DNA of 64,000 bases from Elmis aenea (GCA_947652605.1 CANTFG010000245.1:1-64000), one strand, 5' to 3'; shown: positions 1 to 12,531, counted from the stretch's first letter. Program-made: numbers and translations. The notes: generated by a model from the letters alone, not told the origin.

Positions 1-171
1 GATGGATAAACTGTTCCTGTCATATACAAATCAATAATTAAAATTGTTTAGAAATAGTCGCTCAAGGAACATATGTATTAACTAAAGCACTGTATTTTTA
101 GGAAATTATTAAAAATTAAAACCAGCTCATTGAAAGACATATGCAAAACAATTGTATTCATGTAAAGAGGC
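1..171. repeat. Reference monomer of the 171 bp satellite
   Basis: One complete repeat unit in the register that begins GATGGATAAA. Landmarks: the CENP-B-box-like 17-mer at 47-63 (here with an A replacing the key C), a CATATG hexamer at 70-75 and another at 138-143, a T5 run near 94-99, an A/T-only stretch rich in A-tracts at about 104-121, and CAATTG at 149-154. This monomer is the subtype with GTCATATAC near 19-27 and CACTG at 88-92, whereas most monomers have GTGATATAC and CACGG. The register is arbitrary, since a tandem array has no natural start. Confidence 0.95.
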
Positions 172-1072
172 GATGGATAAACTGTTCCTGTGATATACAA
201 ATCAATAATTAAAAATGTTTAGAAATAGTCGCTCAAGGAACATATGTATTAACTAAAGCACGGTATTTTTAGGAAATTATTAAAAATTAAAACCAGCTCA
301 TTAAAAGACATATGCAAAACAATTGTATTCATGTAAAGAGGCGATGGATAAACTGTTTCTGTGATATACAAATCAATAATTAAAATTGTTTCGAAATAGT
401 CGCTCAAGGAACATATGTATGAACTAAAGCACGGTATTTTTTGGAAATCATTAAAAATTAAAACCAGCTCATTGAAAGACATATGCAAAACAATTGTATT
501 CATGTAAAGAGGCGATGGATAAACTGTTCCAGTGATATACAAATCAATAATTGAAATTGTTTCGAAATAGTCGCTTAAGGAACATATGTATTAACTAAAG
601 CACGGTATTTTTAGGAAATTATTAAAAATTAAAACCAGCTCTTTGAAAGACATATGCAAAACAATTGTATTCATGTAAAGAGGCGATGGATAAACTGTTC
701 CTGTGATATACAAATCAATAATTAAAATTGTTCAGAAATAGTCGCTCAAGGAATATATGTATTAACTAAAGCACGGTATTTTTAGGAAATTATTAAAAAT
801 TAAAACCAGCTCATTGAAAGACATATGCAAAACAATTGTATTCATGTAAAGAAGCGATGGATAAACTGTTCCTGTGATATACAAATCAATAATTAAAATT
901 GTTTCGAAATAGTCGCTCAAGCAACATATGTATGAACTAAAGCACGGTATTTTTTGGAAATCATTAAAAATTAAAACCAGCTCATTGAAAGACATATGCA
1001 AAACAATTGTATTCATGTAAAGAGGCGATGGATAAACTGTTCCTGTGATATACAAATCAATAATTAAAATTG

Positions 1073-1089
1073 TTTCGAAATAGTCGCTC
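1073..1089 (+). other. CENP-B-box-like 17-mer (example of a motif in each monomer)
   Basis: The published CENP-B box core is NTTCGNNNNANNCGGGN. The bases here (TTTCGAAATAGTCGCTC) match TTCG, the central A and the following CG, giving 7 of 9 constrained positions. The last two constrained G positions are C and T. The motif falls at the same place in every monomer. Roughly half the monomers carry this TTCG version, and others carry TTAG, TTCA, TTAA or TCAG. Mammalian CENP-B contacts and the idea of alternating box-positive and box-negative monomers are known from alpha satellite; binding here is untested and the match could be chance. Confidence 0.35.
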
Positions 1090-1854
1090 AAGGAACATAT
1101 GTATTAACTAAAGCACGGTATTTTTAAGACATTATTAAAAATTAAAACCAGCTCATTGAAAGACATATGCAAAACAATTGTATTCATGTAAAAAGGCGAT
1201 GGATAAACTGTTCCTGTGATATACAAATCAATAATTAAAATTGTTTCGAAATAGTCGCTCAAGGAACATATGTATTAACTAAAGCACGGTATTTTTAAGA
1301 CATTATTAAAAATTAAAACCAGCTCATTGAAAGACATATGCAAAACAATTGTATTCATGTAAAAAGGCGATGGATAAACTGTTCCTGTCATATACAAATC
1401 AATAATTAAAATTGTTTAGAAATAGTCGCTCAAGGAACATATGTATTAACTAAAGCACTGTATTTTTAGGAAATTATTAAAAATTAAAACCAGCTCATTG
1501 AAAGACATATGCAAAACAATTGTATTCATATAAAGAGGCGATGGATAAACTGTTCCTGTGATATACAAATCAATAATTAAAATTGTTTCAAAATAGTCGC
1601 TCAAGGAACATATGTATTAACTAAAGCACGGTATTTTTAGGAAATTATTAAAAATTAAAACCAGCTCATTGAAAGACATATGCAAAACAATTGTATTCAT
1701 GTAAAGATGCGAAGGATAAACTTGTCCTGTGATATACAAATCAATAATTAAAATTGTTTCGAAATAGTCGCTCAAGGAACATATGTATTAACTAAAGCAC
1801 GGTATTTTTAGGAAATTATTAAAAATTAAAACCAGCTCATTGAAAGACATATGC

Positions 1855-1868
1855 AATACAATTGTATT
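1855..1868. other. 14 bp perfect palindrome in one monomer subtype
   Basis: In the subtype with GCAATACAATTG, an A-to-T change turns the usual imperfect AAAACAATTGTATT into the perfect palindrome AATACAATTGTATT. The same subtype always carries a linked G-to-A change giving GAGACGAT downstream. Other copies lie near 5,957, 10,058, 13,307, 16,385, 21,857, 26,645, 31,433 and 52,978. It could be a dimer-type protein site or simply a neutral variant spread with its monomer; nothing in the sequence decides. Confidence 0.6.
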
Positions 1869-2112
1869 CATGTAAAGAGACGATGGATAAACTGTTTCTG
1901 TGATATACAAATCAATAATTAAAATTGTTTCGAAATAGTCGCTCAAGGAACATATGTATTAACTAAAGCACGGTATTTTTAGGAAATTATTAAAAATTAA
2001 AACCAGCTCATTGAAAGATATATGCAAAACAATTGTATTCATGTAAAGAGGCGATGGATAAACTGTTCCTGTGATATACAAATCAATAATTAAAATTGTT
2101 TCGAAATAGTCG

Positions 2113-3822
2113 CTCAAGGAACATATGTATTAACTAAAGCACGGTATTTTTAAGACATTATTAAAAATTAAAACCAGCTCATTGAAAGACATATGCAAAA
2201 CAATTGTATTCATGTAAAAAGGCGATGGATAAACTGTTCCTGTCATATACAAATCAATAATTAAAATTGTTTAGAAATAGTCGCTCAAGGAACATATGTA
2301 TTAACTAAAGCACGGTATTTTTAGGAAATTATTAAAAATTAAAACCAGCTCATTGAAAGACATATGCAAAACAATTGTATTCATGTAAAGAGGCGATGGA
2401 TAAACTGTTCCTGTGATATACAAATCAATAATTAAAATTGTTTAAAAATAGTTGCTCAAGGAACATATGTATTAACTAAAGCACGGTATTTTTAGGAAAT
2501 TATTAAAAATTAAAACCAGCTCATTGAAAGACATATGCAAAACAATTGTATTCATGTAAAGAGGCGATGGATAAACTGTTTCTGTGATATACAAATCAAT
2601 AATTAAAATTGTTTCGAAATAGTCGCTCAAGGAACATATGTATGAACTAAAGCACGGTATTTTTTGGAAATCATTAAAAATTAAAACCAGCTCATTGAAA
2701 GACATATGCAAAACAATTGTATTCATGTAAAGAGGCGATGGATAAACTGTTCCAGTGATATACAAATCAATAATTGAAATTGTTTCGAAATAGTCGCTTA
2801 AGGAACATATGTATTAACTAAAGCACGGTATTTTTAGGAAATTATTAAAAATTAAAACCAGCTCTTTGAAAGACATATGCAAAACAATTGTATTCATGTA
2901 AAGAGGCGATGGATAAACTGTTCCTGTGATATACAAATCAATAATTAAAATTGTTTAGAAATAGTCGCTCAAGGAACATATGTATTAACTAAAGCACGGT
3001 ATTTTTAAGACATTATTAAAAATTAAAACCAGCTCATTGAAAGACATATGCAAAACAATTGTATTCATGTAAAAAGGCGATGGATAAACTGTTCCTGTCA
3101 TATACAAATCAATAATTAAAATTGTTTAGAAATAGTCGCTCAAGGAACATATGTATTAACTAAAGCACTGTATTTTTAGGAAATTATTAAAAATTAAAAC
3201 CAGCTCATTGAAAGACATATGCAAAACAATTGTATTCATGTAAAGAGGCGATGGATAAACTGTTCCTGTGATATACAAATCAATAATTAAAATTGTTTAG
3301 AAATAGTCGCTCAAGGAACATATGTATTAACTAAAGCACGGTATTTTTAGGAAATTATTAAAAATTAAAACCAGCTCATTGAAAGACATATGCAAAACAA
3401 TTGTATTCATGTAAAGAGGCGATGGATAAACTGTTTCTGTGATATACAAATCAATAATTAAAATTGTTTCGAAATAGTCGCTCAAGGAACATATGTATGA
3501 ACTAAAGCACGGTATTTTTTGGAAATCATTAAAAATTAAAACCAGCTCATTGAAAGACATATGCAAAACAATTGTATTCATGTAAAGAGGCGATGGATAA
3601 ACTGTTCCAGTGATATACAAATCAATAATTGAAATTGTTTCGAAATAGTCGCTTAAGGAACATATGTATTAACTAAAGCACGGTATTTTTAGGAAATTAT
3701 TAAAAATTAAAACCAGCTCTTTGAAAGACATATGCAAAACAATTGTATTCATGTAAAGAGGCGATGGATAAACTGTTCCTGTGATATACAAATCAATAAT
3801 TAAAATTGTTCAGAAATAGTCG
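2113..3822. repeat. Five-monomer (855 bp) higher-order block, present as a tandem doublet
   Basis: Two successive 855 bp blocks share an ordered set of five monomer subtypes: (1) TTTTTAAGACATT with GTAAAAAGGCG, (2) GTCATATAC, (3) a plain monomer, (4) TATGAAC with TTTTTTGGAAATCATT, (5) TCCAGTGATA with AATTGAAATTG, CTTAAGG and CTCTTTG. TAAGACATT lies at 2,152 and 3,007, TATGAAC at 2,641 and 3,496. The same doublet, spaced 855 bp, recurs with subtype 4 near 10,847/11,702, 14,096/14,951, 17,174/18,029, 23,330/24,185, 29,143/29,998, 33,589/34,444, 42,481/43,336, 44,875/45,730, 50,688/51,543 and 55,327/56,182. This is a higher-order repeat in the sense used for alpha satellite. Confidence 0.85.
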
Positions 3823-6800
3823 CTCAAGGAATATATGTATTAACTAAAGCACGGTATTTTTAGGAAATTATTAAAAATTAAAACCAGCTCATTGAAAGAC
3901 ATATGCAAAACAATTGTATTCATGTAAAGAAGCGATGGATAAACTGTTCCTGTGATATACAAATTAATAATTAAAATTGTTTAGAAATAGTCGCTCAAGG
4001 AACATATGTATTAACTAAAGCACGGTATTTTTAGGAAATTATTAAAAATTAAAACCAGCTCATTGAAAGACATATGCAAAACAATTGTATTCATGTAAAG
4101 AGGCGATGGATAAACTGTTTCTGTGATATACAAATCAATAATTGAAATTGTTTCGAAATAGTCGCTTAAGGAACATATGTATTAACTAAAGCACGGTATT
4201 TTTAGGAAATTATTAAAAATTAAAACCAGTTCATTGAAAGACATATGCAAAACAATTGTATTCATGTAAAGAGGCGATGGATAAACTGTTCCTGTGATAT
4301 ACAAATCAATAATTAAAATTGTTTCGAAATAGTCGCTCAAGGAACATATGTATTAACTAAAGCACGGTATTTTTAGGAAATTATTAAAAATTAAAACCAG
4401 CTCTTTGAAAGACATATGCAAAACAATTGTATACATGTAAAGAGGCGATAGATAAACTGTTCCTGTAATATACAAATCAATAATTAAAATTGTTTCGAAA
4501 TAGTCGCTCAAGGAACATATGTATTAACTAAAGCACGGTATTTTTAAGACATTATTAAAAATTAAAACCAGCTCATTGAAAGACATATGCAAAACAATTG
4601 TATTCATGTAAAGAGGCGATGGATGAACTGTTCCTGTGATATACAAATCTATAATTAAAATTGTTTCGAAATAGTCGCTTAAGGAACATATGTATTAACT
4701 AAAGCACGGTATTTTTAGGAAATTATTAAAAATTAAAACCAGCTCATTGAAAGACATATGCAAAACAATTGTATTCATGTAAAGAGGCGATGGATAAACT
4801 GTTCCTGTGATATACAAATCAATAATTAAAATTGTTTAGAAATAGTCGCTCAAGAAACATATGTATTAACTAAAGCACGGTATTTTTAAGAAATTATTAA
4901 AAATTAAAACCAGCTCATTGAAAGACATATGCAAAACAATTGTATTCATGTAAAGAGGCGATGGATAAACTGTTCCTGTGATATACAAATCAATAATTAA
5001 AATTGTTTAGAAATAGTCGCTCAAGGAACATATGTATTAACTAAAGCACGGTATTTTTAGGAAATTATTAAAAATTAAAACCAGCTCATTGAAAGACATA
5101 TGCAAAACAATTGTATTCATGTAAAGATGCGAAGGATAAACTTGTCCTGTGATATACAAATCAATAATTAAAATTGTTTAAAAATAGTCGCTCAAGGAAC
5201 ATATGTATTAACTAAAGCACGGTATTTTTAGGAAATCATTAAAAATTAAAACCAGCTCATTGAAAGACATATGCAAAACAATTGTATTCATGTAAAGAGG
5301 CGATGGATAAACTGTTTCTGTGATATACAAATCAATAATTAAAATTGTTTCGAAATAGTCGCTCAAGGAACATATGTATTAACTAAAGCACGGTATTTTT
5401 AGGAAATTATTAAAAATTAAAACCAGCTCATTGAAAGATATATGCAAAACAATTGTATTCATGTAAAGAGGCGATGGATAAACTGTTCCTGTGATATACC
5501 AATCAATAATTAAAATTGTTTAGAAATAGTCGCTCAAGGAACATATGTATTAACTAAAGCACGGTATTTTTAGGAAATTATTAAAAATTAAAACCAGCTC
5601 ATTGAAAGACATATGCAAAACAATTGTATTCATATAAAGAGGCGATGAATAAACTGTTCCTGTGATATACAAATCAATAATTAAAATTGTTTCAAAATAG
5701 TCGCTCAAGGAACATATGTATTAACTAAAGCACGGTATTTTTAGGAAATTATTAAAAATTAAAACCAGCTCATTGAAAGACATATGCAAAACAATTGTAT
5801 TCATGTAAAGATGCGAAGGATAAACTTGTCCTGTGATATACAAATCAATAATTAAAATTGTTTCGAAATAGTCGCTCAAGGAACATATGTATTAACTAAA
5901 GCACGGTATTTTTAGGAAATTATTAAAAATTAAAACCAGCTCATTGAAAGACATATGCAATACAATTGTATTCATGTAAAGAGACGATAAATAAACTGTT
6001 TCTGTGATATACAAATCAATAATTAAAATTGTTTCGAAATAGTCGCTCAAGGAACATATGTATTAACTAAAGCACGGTATATTTAGGAAATTATTAAAAA
6101 TTAAAACCAGCTCATTGAAAGATATATGCAAAACAATTGTATTCATGTAAAGAGGCGATGGATAAACTGTTCCTGTGATATACAAATCAATAATTAAAAT
6201 TGTTTCGAAATAGTCGCTCAAGGAACATATGTATTAACTAAAGCACGGTATTTTTAAGACATTATTAAAAATTAAAACCAGCTCATTGAAAGACATATGC
6301 AAAACAATTGTATTCATGTAAAAAGGCGATGGATAAACTGTTCCTGTCATATACAAATCAATAATTAAAATTGTTTAGAAATAGTCGCTCAAGGAACATA
6401 TGTATTAACTAAAGCACTGTATTTTTAGGAAATTATTAAAAATTAAAACCAGCTCATTGAAAGACATATGCAAAACAATTGTATTCATATAAAGAGGCGA
6501 TGGATAAACTGTTCCTGTGATATACAAATCAATAATTAAAATTGTTTCAAAATAGTCGCTCAAGGAACATATGTATTAACTAAAGCACGGTATTTTTAGG
6601 AAATTATTAAAAATTAAAACCAGCTCATTGAAAGACATATGCAAAACAATTGTATTCATGTAAAGATGCGAAGGATAAACTTGTCCTGTGATATACAAAT
6701 CAATAATTAAAATTGTTTCGAAATAGTCGCTCAAGGAACATATGTATTAACTAAAGCACGGTATTTTTAGGAAATTATTAAAAATTAAAACCAGCTCATT

Positions 6801-7481
6801 GAAAGATATATGCAAAACAATTGTATTCATGTAAAGAGGCGATGGATAAACTGTTCCTGTGATATACAAATCAATAATTAAAATTGTTTCGAAATAGTCG
6901 CTCAAGGAACATATGTATTAACTAAAGCACGGTATTTTTAAGACATTATTAAAAATTAAAACCAGCTCATTGAAAGACATATGCAAAACAATTGTATTCA
7001 TGTAAAAAGGCGATGGATAAACTGTTCCTGTCATATACAAATCAATAATTAAAATTGTTTAGAAATAGTCGCTCAAGGAACATATGTATTAACTAAAGCA
7101 CTGTATTTTTAGGAAATTATTAAAAATTAAAACCAGCTCATTGAAAGACATATGCAAAACAATTGTATTCATGTAAAGAGGCGATGGATAAACTGTTCCT
7201 GTGATATACAAATCAATAATTAAAATTGTTTAGAAATAGTCGCTCAAGGAACATATGTATTAACTAAAGCACGGTATTTTTAGGAAATTATTAAAAATTA
7301 AAACCAGCTCATTGAAAGACATATGCAAAACAATTGTATTCATGTAAAGAGGCGATGGATAAACTGTTTCTGTGATATACAAATCAATAATTAAAATTGT
7401 TTCGAAATAGTCGCTCAAGGAACATATGTATGAACTAAAGCACGGTATTTTTTGGAAATCATTAAAAATTAAAACCAGCTC
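2695..7481. repeat. Segment B, copy 1 (matches 18,595-23,381)
   Basis: About 4,787 bp (28 monomers) is repeated 15,900 bp downstream. Rare shared variants tie the copies together: AAATTAATAA at 3,961/19,861, TATACATG near 4,431/20,331, GGATGAAC near 4,621/20,521, GATGAAT near 5,645/21,545, GACGATAAATA near 5,984/21,884 and GGTATATTTAGG near 6,077/21,977. The match is bounded by CTCATTG/CTCTTTG differences at 2,694 and 7,482. It overlaps segment A, so the region is a mosaic made by more than one rearrangement. Confidence 0.85.
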
Positions 7482-9282
7482 TTTGAAAGACATATGCAAA
7501 ACAATTGTATTCATGTAAAGAGGCGATGGATAAACTGTTCCTGTGATATACAAATCAATAATTAAAATTGTTTAGAAATAGTCGCTCAAGGAACATATGT
7601 ATTAACTAAAGCACGGTATTTTAAGACATTATTAAAAATTAAAACCAGCTCATTGAAAGACATATGCAAAACAATTGTATTCATGTAAAAAGGCGATGGA
7701 TAAACTGTTCCTGTCATATACAAATCAATAATTAAATTGTTTAGAAATAGTCGCTCAAGGAACATATGTATTAACTAAAGCACTGTATTTTTAGGAAATT
7801 ATTAAAAATTAAAACCAGCTCATTGAAAGACATATGCAAAACAATTGTATTCATGTAAAGAGGCGATGGATAAACTGTTCCTGTGATATACAAATCAATA
7901 ATTAAAATTGTTTAGAAATAGTCGCTCAAGGAACATATGTATTAACTAAAGCACGGTATTTTTAGGAAATTATTAAAAATTAAAACCAGCTCATTGAAAG
8001 ACATATGCAAAACAATTGTATTCATGTAAAGAGGCGATGGATAAACTGTTTCTGTGATATACAAATCAATAATTAAAATTGTTTCGAATAGTCGCTCAAG
8101 GAACATATGTATGAACTAAAGCACGGTATTTTTTGGAAATCATTAAAAATTAAAACCAGCTCATTGAAAGACATATGCAAAACAATTGTATTCATGTAAA
8201 GAGGCGATGGATAAACTGTTCCAGTGATATACAAATCAATAATTGAAATTGTTTCGAAATAGTCGCTTAAGGAACATATGTATTAACTAAAGCACGGTAT
8301 TTTTAGGAAATTATTAAAAATTAAAACCAGCTCTTTGAAAGACATATGCAAAACAATTGTATTCATGTAAAGAGGCGATGGATAAACTGTTCCTGTGATA
8401 TACAAATCAATAATTAAAATTGTTCAGAAATAGTCGCTCAAGGAATATATGTATTAACTAAAGCACGGTATTTTTAGGAAATTATTAAAAATTAAAACCA
8501 GCTCATTGAAAGACATATGCAAAACAATTGTATTCATGTAAAGAAGCGATGGATAAACTGTTCCTGTGATATACAAATCAATAATTAAAATTGTTTCGAA
8601 ATAGTCGCTCAAGGAACATATGTATTAACTAAAGCACGGTATTTTTAGAAAATTATTAAAAATTAAAACCAGCTCATTGAAAGACATATGCAAAACAATT
8701 GTATTCATGTAAAGAGGCGATGGATAAACTGTTCCTGTGATATACAAATCTATAATTAAAATTGTTTCGAAATAGTCGCTTAAGGAACATATGTATTAAC
8801 TAAAGCACGGTATTTTTAGGAAATTATTAAAAATTAAAACCAGCTCATTAAAAGACATATGCAAAACAATTGTATTCATGTAAAGAGGCGATGGATAAAC
8901 TGTTCCTGTGATATACAAATCAATAATTAAAATTGTTTAGAAATAGTCGCTCAAGAAACATATGTATTAACTAAAGCACGGTATTTTTAAGAAATTATTA
9001 AAAATTAAAACCAGCTCATTGAAAGACATATGCAAAACAATTGTATTCATGTAAAGAGGCGATGGATAAACTGTTCCTGTGATATACAAATCAATAATTA
9101 AAATTGTTTAGAAATAGTCGCTCAAGGAACATATGTATTAACTAAAGCACGGTATTTTTAGGAAATTATTAAAAATTAAAACCAGCTCATTGAAAGACAT
9201 ATGCAAAACAATTGTATTCATGTAAAGATGCGAAGGATAAACTTGTCCTGTGATATACAAATCAATAATTAAAATTGTTTAA
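7482..9282. repeat. Mosaic satellite stretch with three one-base deletions
   Basis: Monomer subtypes here follow the order seen at about 2,900-3,950 and then at 25,200-25,900, but no long exact partner was found in the window. Three deletions shorten it by 3 bp: one T from the T5 run near 7,621, one A in AATTAAAATTG near 7,734, and one A in TTTCGAAATAG near 8,088. These account for the spacing from 7,260 to 10,677 being 3,417 bp, 3 less than 20 monomers, and for the larger offsets 11,283, 14,532 and 15,900 all being 3 short of a multiple of 171. Confidence 0.75.
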
Positions 9283-12200
9283 AAATAGTCGCTCAAGGAA
9301 CATATGTATTAACTAAAGCACGGTATTTTTAGAAAATCATTAAAAATTAAAACCAGCTCATTGAAAGACATATGCAAAACAATTGTATTCATGTAAAGAG
9401 GCGATGGATAAACTGTTTCTGTGATATACAAATCAATAATTAAAATTGTTTCGAAATAGTCGCTCTAGGAACATATGTATTAACTAAAGCACGGTATTTT
9501 TAGGAAATTATTAAAAATTAAAACCAGCTCATTGAAAGATATATGCAAAACAATTGTATTCATGTAAAGAGGCGATGGATAAACTGTTCCTGTGATATAC
9601 CAATCAATAATTAAAATTGTTTAGAAATAGTCGCTCAAGGAACATATGTATTAACTAAAGCACGGTATTTTTAGGAAATTATTAAAAATTAAAACCAGCT
9701 CATTGAAAGACATATGCAAAACAATTGTATTCATATAAAGAGGCGATGGATAAACTGTTCCTGTGATATACAAATCAATAATTAAAATTGTTTCAAAATA
9801 GTCGCTCAAGGAACATATGTATTAACTAAAGCACGGTATTTTTAGGAAATTATTAAAAATTAAAACCAGCTCATTGAAAGACATATGCAAAACAATTGTA
9901 TTCATGTAAAGATGCGAAGGATAAACTTGTCCTGTGATATACAAATCAATAATTAAAATTGTTTCGAAATAGTCGCTCAAGGAACATATGTATTAACTAA
10001 AGCACGGTATTTTTAGGAAATTATTAAAAATTAAAACCAGCTCATTGAAAGACATATGCAATACAATTGTATTCATGTAAAGAGACGATGGATAAACTGT
10101 TTCTGTGATATACAAATCAATAATTAAAATTGTTTCGAAATAGTCGCTCAAGGAACATATGTATTAACTAAAGCACGGTATTTTTAGGAAATTATTAAAA
10201 ATTAAAACCAGCTCATTGAAAGATATATGCAAAACAATTGTATTCATGTAAAGAGGCGATGGATAAACTGTTCCTGTGATATACAAATCAATAATTAAAA
10301 TTGTTTCGAAATAGTCGCTCAAGGAACATATGTATTAACTAAAGCACGGTATTTTTAAGACATTATTAAAAATTAAAACCAGCTCATTGAAAGACATATG
10401 CAAAACAATTGTATTCATGTAAAAAGGCGATGGATAAACTGTTCCTGTCATATACAAATCAATAATTAAAATTGTTTAGAAATAGTCGCTCAAGGAACAT
10501 ATGTATTAACTAAAGCACTGTATTTTTAGGAAATTATTAAAAATTAAAACCAGCTCATTGAAAGACATATGCAAAACAATTGTATTCATGTAAAGAGGCG
10601 ATAGATAAACTGTTCCTGTGATATACAAATCAATAATTAAAATTGTTTAGAAATAGTCGCTCAAGGAACATATGTATTAACTAAAGCACGGTATTTTTAG
10701 GAAATTATTAAAAATTAAAACCAGCTCATTGAAAGACATATGCAAAACAATTGTATTCATGTAAAGAGGCGATGGATAAACTGTTTCTGTGATATACAAA
10801 TCAATAATTAAAATTGTTTCGAAATAGTCGCTCAAGGAACATATGTATGAACTAAAGCACGGTATTTTTTGGAAATCATTAAAAATTAACACCAGCTTAT
10901 TGAAAGACATATGCAAAACAATTGTATTCATGTAAAGAGGCGATGGATAAACTGTTCCAGTGATATACAAATCAATAATTGAAATTGTTTCGAAATAGTC
11001 GCTTAAGGAACATATGTATTAACTAAAGCACGGTATTTTTAGGAAATTATTAAAAATTAAAACCAGCTCTTTGAAAGACATATGCAAAACAATTGTATTC
11101 ATGTAAAGAGGCGATGGATAAACTGTTCCTGTGATATACAAATCAATAATTAAAATTGTTTAGAAATAGTCGCTCAAGGAACATATGTATTAACTAAAGC
11201 ACGGTATTTTTAAGACATTATTAAAAATTAAAACCAGCTCATTGAAAGACATATGCAAAACAATTGTATTCATGTAAAAAGGCGATGGATAAACTGTTCC
11301 TGTCATATACAAATCAATAATTAAAATTGTTTAGAAATAGTCGCTCAAGGAACATATGTATTAACTAAAGCACTGTATTTTTAGGAAATTATTAAAAATT
11401 AAAACCAGCTCATTGAAAGACATATGCAAAACAATTGTATTCATGTAAAGAGGCGATGGATAAACTGTTCCTGTGATATACAAATCAATAATTAAAAATG
11501 TTTAGAAATAGTCGCTCAAGGAACATATGTATTAACTAAAGCACGGTATTTTTAGGAAATTATTAAAAATTAAAACCAGCTCATTAAAAGACATATGCAA
11601 AACAATTGTATTCATGTAAAGAGGCGATGGATAAACTGTTTCTGTGATATACAAATCAATAATTAAAATTGTTTCGAAATAGTCGCTCAAGGAACATATG
11701 TATGAACTAAAGCACGGTATTTTTTGGAAATCATTAAAAATTAAAACCAGCTCATTGAAAGACATATGCAAAACAATTGTATTCATGTAAAGAGGCGATG
11801 GATAAACTGTTCCAGTGATATACAAATCAATAATTGAAATTGTTTCGAAATAGTCGCTTAAGGAACATATGTATTAACTAAAGCACGGTATTTTTAGGAA
11901 ATTATTAAAAATTAAAACCAGCTCTTTGAAAGACATATGCAAAACAATTGTATTCATGTAAAGAGGCGATGGATAAACTGTTCCTGTGATATACAAATCA
12001 ATAATTAAAATTGTTCAGAAATAGTCGCTCAAGGAATATATGTATTAACTAAAGCACGGTATTTTTAGGAAATTATTAAAAATTAAAACCAGCTCATTGA
12101 AAGACATATGCAAAACAATTGTATTCATGTAAAGAAGCGATGGATAAACTGTTCCTGTGATATACAAATCAATAATTAAAATTGTTTCGAAATAGTCGCT

Positions 12201-12531
12201 CAAGCAACATATGTATGAACTAAAGCACGGTATTTTTTGGAAATCATTAAAAATTAAAACCAGCTCATTGAAAGACATATGCAAAACAATTGTATTCATG
12301 TAAAGAGGCGATGGATAAACTGTTCCTGTGATATACAAATCAATAATTAAAATTGTTTCGAAATAGTCGCTCAAGGAACATATGTATTAACTAAAGCACG
12401 GTATTTTTAAGACATTATTAAAAATTAAAACCAGCTCATTGAAAGACATATGCAAAACAATTGTATTCATGTAAAAAGGCGATGGATAAACTGTTCCTGT
12501 GATATACAAATCAATAATTAAAATTGTTTAG
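9283..12531. repeat. 3,249 bp (19-monomer) tandem duplication, copy 1
   Basis: Matched by the adjoining stretch from 12,532. Diagnostic shared rarities are TAGAAAATCATT near 9,331/12,580 and GCTCTAGGAAC near 9,462/12,711, plus the 855 bp doublet at 10,677/11,532 repeated at 13,926/14,781. Exactly 19 x 171 bp separates the copies, so the exchange was in register. A difference private to this copy is AATTAACACC near 10,886, where the partner and other monomers have AATTAAAACC. Confidence 0.9.

Larger units (their letters stand above)
1..3890. repeat. Segment A, copy 1 (matches 14,533-18,422)
   Basis: Collinear with the stretch 14,532 bp downstream: the opening monomer matches 14,533, and the 855 bp doublet at 2,472/3,327 matches 17,004/17,859 without any length change. 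The match stops at 3,891, where CTCATTG faces CTCTTTG at 18,423. The first about 1.25 kb also matches 11,284 to about 12,529, because the downstream copies themselves belong to a 3,249 bp tandem duplication. The true left edge lies outside the window. Boundaries are read by eye from subtype order. Confidence 0.8.

Noticed and set aside
35..47. Inverted repeat CAAT...ATTG around AATTAAA in each monomer as a functional hairpin
   Set aside because: Only four to five paired A/T-rich bases, expected by chance at 29% GC.
249..1091. Minus-strand open frames of 69-109 codons as genes, here and at about thirty repeats across the array
   Set aside because: They are the satellite read in one frame. They appear only where the TATGAAC subtype lacks the stop codon, have near-identical products, no recognisable domain and no start context, and span 1.2 to 1.9 monomers.
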